A stretch of 6,585 nucleotides of DNA, taken from an uncultured Anaerotruncus sp. (lineage in GTDB: Bacteria > Bacillota_A > Clostridia > Oscillospirales > CAG-272). Both the position numbers and the translations under genes were made by a program. Of this stretch, positions 4,971-6,585 are shown piece by piece (positions within the stretch are counted from its first letter, which is position 1; every line of letters begins with the position of its first letter). The stretch spans positions 1 to 6,585 of the forward strand of contig CATYWI010000070.1 in the NCBI GenBank assembly GCA_958414155.1, written 5' to 3'. The notes beneath the pieces were generated by a model. The model was given only the letters and a program-made list of their open reading frames with translations. It searched no databases and was not told where the DNA came from.

Positions 4971-5609
4971 ATGGATCGGGATGAAACAATATCCGCAAGA
5001 TTTCAAAAAAACGCGCAAAAGCACGCAGAGTTGCTGCGGTTCTTTGCGCTTCTTATAAGCGGTACGGCAATAGGACTGATTTTCAACGCAATATGCGGCT
5101 ACGAATACAGTCTGGCTCTTGTTGAACGTGTGCGCCGCTGCTTCAGCCCTCCGTTTGACGGCGTGAGCGGATTTTTCGGTATATTCGGTGTCATAACCGA
5201 TGCGGCCGGCACGGACATGATACTGACCCTGCTCGTATGCCTTTTCGGACTCACATACATAACCCGACAGGGCTGTTCCCTGCTTCTGATGCTGCGTGGA
5301 GTTTTCCTCGGTCTTTCCGCCGGCATTCTTGCCGTATCGGCGGCAGGCGGTGTCATCGATACGCCCCATCCGGCGCTTTGTTCCGTGCTCAATCTTTTGT
5401 TTTCAAGCGTAACATCAGTGATACTTGTTTTTTTATCCTGCTTTGCCGGGCGCGCCTCAACACTTTTCCGCGGACTTTCCGACCGCTCGCCGAACATGAT
5501 ATTTACCGCCCGCTTCGGCACCTACTGCCTTGCATTTGCCGCCGCGATAGGCGCCGAGATCATACTGAAGGCAATATACCTTTTGTTTATATATCTGCTT
5601 ACTCTATAA
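4971..5609 (+). CDS. SpoIIM-like (DUF95) multi-pass membrane protein
   Basis: This is a 212-residue integral membrane protein with hydrophobic helices at about 22-41, 83-97, 101-126, 137-160 and 183-210. Its length and topology match SpoIIM (about 215 residues): an N-terminal helix, a soluble outer loop, then a four-helix bundle. LRGVFLGLSAGIL (108-120) resembles the KG-x-VVGFTVGF signature region of Bacillus SpoIIM. SpoIIM anchors the SpoIID-SpoIIP peptidoglycan hydrolases that drive engulfment of the forespore. Neither partner is in the window, so the role is inferred from resemblance and from the neighbouring spoIIID. Divergent DUF95 proteins also occur outside sporulation. The start ATG at 4971 has a strong GGAGG site buried in a hairpin. 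The gene begins 81 nt after the RNA methyltransferase, probably in the same transcript. Confidence 0.7.
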   Translation: MDRDETISARFQKNAQKHAELLRFFALLISGTAIGLIFNAICGYEYSLALVERVRRCFSPPFDGVSGFFGIFGVITDAAGTDMILTLLVCLFGLTYITRQGCSLLLMLRGVFLGLSAGILAVSAAGGVIDTPHPALCSVLNLLFSSVTSVILVFLSCFAGRASTLFRGLSDRSPNMIFTARFGTYCLAFAAAIGAEIILKAIYLLFIYLLTL

Positions 5610-5610
5610 T
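5583..5610 (+). promoter_or_regulatory. Possible internal promoter for the DUF624 gene
   Basis: TTGTTT (5583-5588) and a perfect TATAAT (5605-5610) are separated by 16 bp. They lie within the last codons of the SpoIIM-like gene, and the TATAAT overlaps its TAA stop. The -35 is weak, and the local AT-richness makes a chance match plausible. Confidence 0.35.
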
Positions 5611-5635
5611 TATAAAAACGGAGTCAAAAGAAGGA

Positions 5636-5656
5636 AGCTTTTGTCAGGCAAAAGCT
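5636..5656 (+). promoter_or_regulatory. Hairpin between Shine-Dalgarno and start codon of the DUF624 gene
   Basis: AGCTTTTG (5636-5643) pairs perfectly with CAAAAGCT (5649-5656) around a TCAGG loop. The best ribosome binding site, AAGGA (5631-5635), directly abuts the 5' side of the stem and is 34 nt from ATG at 5670. Folding removes 21 nt and leaves 13. No closer SD and no other in-frame start codon exists between the upstream in-frame stop (5613) and 5670. Confidence 0.5.
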
Positions 5657-5669
5657 ATGGTCGCAAAAA

Positions 5670-6585
5670 ATGAAAGACGAAAAAAAGTCATTCAGCAAAA
5701 AACTATTCGAATTTTTCAACCCCAACCGCGACGGTAAGGGCGTCTCAAAGGACGAAAAGCCGTTTGTTCCCAACCTTAAAAGCATGCCGAAATTTTATTT
5801 CCGCAATTTCAGCAGGCTCTTATCGCTCAACGTGCTTATGATAACGCTCGTGATACCGATCCTTATTATCTTTTATATATACACCAACACATCAACAACG
5901 CCGTCACAGGAAAGCACGATCTATTCAACGCTTTACGGTGCGCATATTCTGCGTCCGTCCGTATCGGTGATCACACTCCTCGGCATCTTCGGACAGCAAC
6001 TCGACCTGCATGTTCTCGGAGCGGCGGGTATATATGGCATAGCGGCACTTGTGATACTTCTCCTCCTCATATGGGGATTTGTCCATGTCGGCGCGGCATA
6101 CTGCGCACGCAGTATGTTCAGACGCGAACCTGTGTTTATTTTCAGCGACTTCTTTTACGCCGTAAAGCGCAACTGGAAGCAGGGGCTGGTCATGGGGATC
6201 ATCGATGCCGTTATCGTAACGATACTGACAGTCGATCTGCTGTACAGCATTCAGGTCGGCGGTACATTCTGGCTTGATTTTATGTTCTTTGCGGTATGCG
6301 CGCTATGCATTATCTACTTCTTTATGAGATTTTACATTTATCTCATGCTTGTCACGTTCGACCTCAGCATATTCAAGATATATAAAAACGCGCTTATCTT
6401 TACGATACTCGGAATAAAACGCAATCTGATGGCTGTGCTTGGCATTCTCGCGCTCGTCGCAGTGAACGCCCTTCTCTTCATTATGCTGAGACCTTTCAAC
6501 ATCATCGTTCCTGCGATACTCCCCGTATTTTATCTTTTACCCAGTATCACCCTGCTCACCACCTACGGCGCATATCCCGTTATTG
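5670..6585 (+). CDS. DUF624 (YesL-like) membrane protein, 3' end missing
   Basis: The first 305 residues are present and the gene continues past the right edge. A polar basic N-terminus (1-48) containing GKGVSKDEKP (22-31) is followed by hydrophobic helices at about 51-70, 116-138, 173-193, 203-219 and 253-273, and further hydrophobic sequence from about 278 to the edge. The segment RREPVFIFSDFFYAVKRNWK (151-170) is the recognisable DUF624 block. The GxGVSKDxP-type N-terminus is, from memory, common in clostridial members and supports ATG 5670 as the start. Biochemical function is unknown. YesL in Bacillus sits in a rhamnogalacturonan locus, and many relatives accompany sugar transporters, but no transporter is seen here. 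It lies 60 nt after the SpoIIM-like gene with an odd leader hairpin. A promoter of its own is possible. Confidence 0.87.
   Translation, partial: MKDEKKSFSKKLFEFFNPNRDGKGVSKDEKPFVPNLKSMPKFYFRNFSRLLSLNVLMITLVIPILIIFYIYTNTSTTPSQESTIYSTLYGAHILRPSVSVITLLGIFGQQLDLHVLGAAGIYGIAALVILLLLIWGFVHVGAAYCARSMFRREPVFIFSDFFYAVKRNWKQGLVMGIIDAVIVTILTVDLLYSIQVGGTFWLDFMFFAVCALCIIYFFMRFYIYLMLVTFDLSIFKIYKNALIFTILGIKRNLMAVLGILALVAVNALLFIMLRPFNIIVPAILPVFYLLPSITLLTTYGAYPVI

Noticed and set aside
5657..5737. Short frame starting at ATG 5657, overlapping the DUF624 start out of frame, as a leader peptide
   Set aside because: Only a weak AGG precedes it, inside a hairpin loop, and the peptide has no distinctive content. 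A regulatory upstream frame cannot be excluded but is not supported.

Overview
The window looks like chromosomal DNA of an endospore-forming Clostridia member, probably an uncultured gut Oscillospiraceae-like lineage. The case rests on a clear SpoIIID regulator, a SpoIIM-like membrane protein, a Gram-positive type signal peptidase I, an ApgM-type phosphoglycerate mutase and a clostridial DUF624 protein. Base composition is intermediate, with frequent ATA isoleucine codons. I see no transposase, integrase, tRNA, rRNA or CRISPR array. The lineage is inferred from gene content only.

Layout. At the left edge, two genes read leftward as a likely operon: apgM, then 18 nt later the start of signal peptidase I, which is cut by the window edge. 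A divergent promoter region (about 1516-1694) separates them from a rightward gene for a membrane-anchored protein of unknown function (1695-2372). A 562-nt stretch without a credible gene follows (2373-2934). It is rich in inverted repeats, and at least five stem-loops lie in a row just upstream of the next gene. That gene (2935-3669) encodes a CpsB/YwqE-like PHP protein that seems to have lost nearly all its metal ligands. It converges on, and overlaps by 50 bp, a leftward spoIIID (3620-3946). Across a short divergent promoter region come three rightward genes: a SpoU/TrmH-family RNA methyltransferase, a SpoIIM-like five-helix membrane protein, and a DUF624 (YesL-like) membrane protein that runs off the right edge.

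How it fits together. The middle and right parts have a sporulation flavour: spoIIID acts in the mother cell, and SpoIIM-type proteins belong to the engulfment machinery. Between spoIIID and trmH there is a perfect 10-bp inverted repeat. Each arm matches the Bacillus SpoIIID consensus as I remember it at 9 of 10 positions, and the dyad lies between a candidate sigma-E promoter and the spoIIID start. This suggests autoregulation and possibly co-control of the divergent trmH cluster.

The observations most worth following are the degenerate PHP protein and the structured region in front of it, the SpoIIID-type dyad, a hairpin whose 3' arm holds the ribosome binding site of the SpoIIM-like gene, and a hairpin lying between a good Shine-Dalgarno and the DUF624 start. 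All foldings and promoter calls were made by eye; no energies, alignments or database searches were run.
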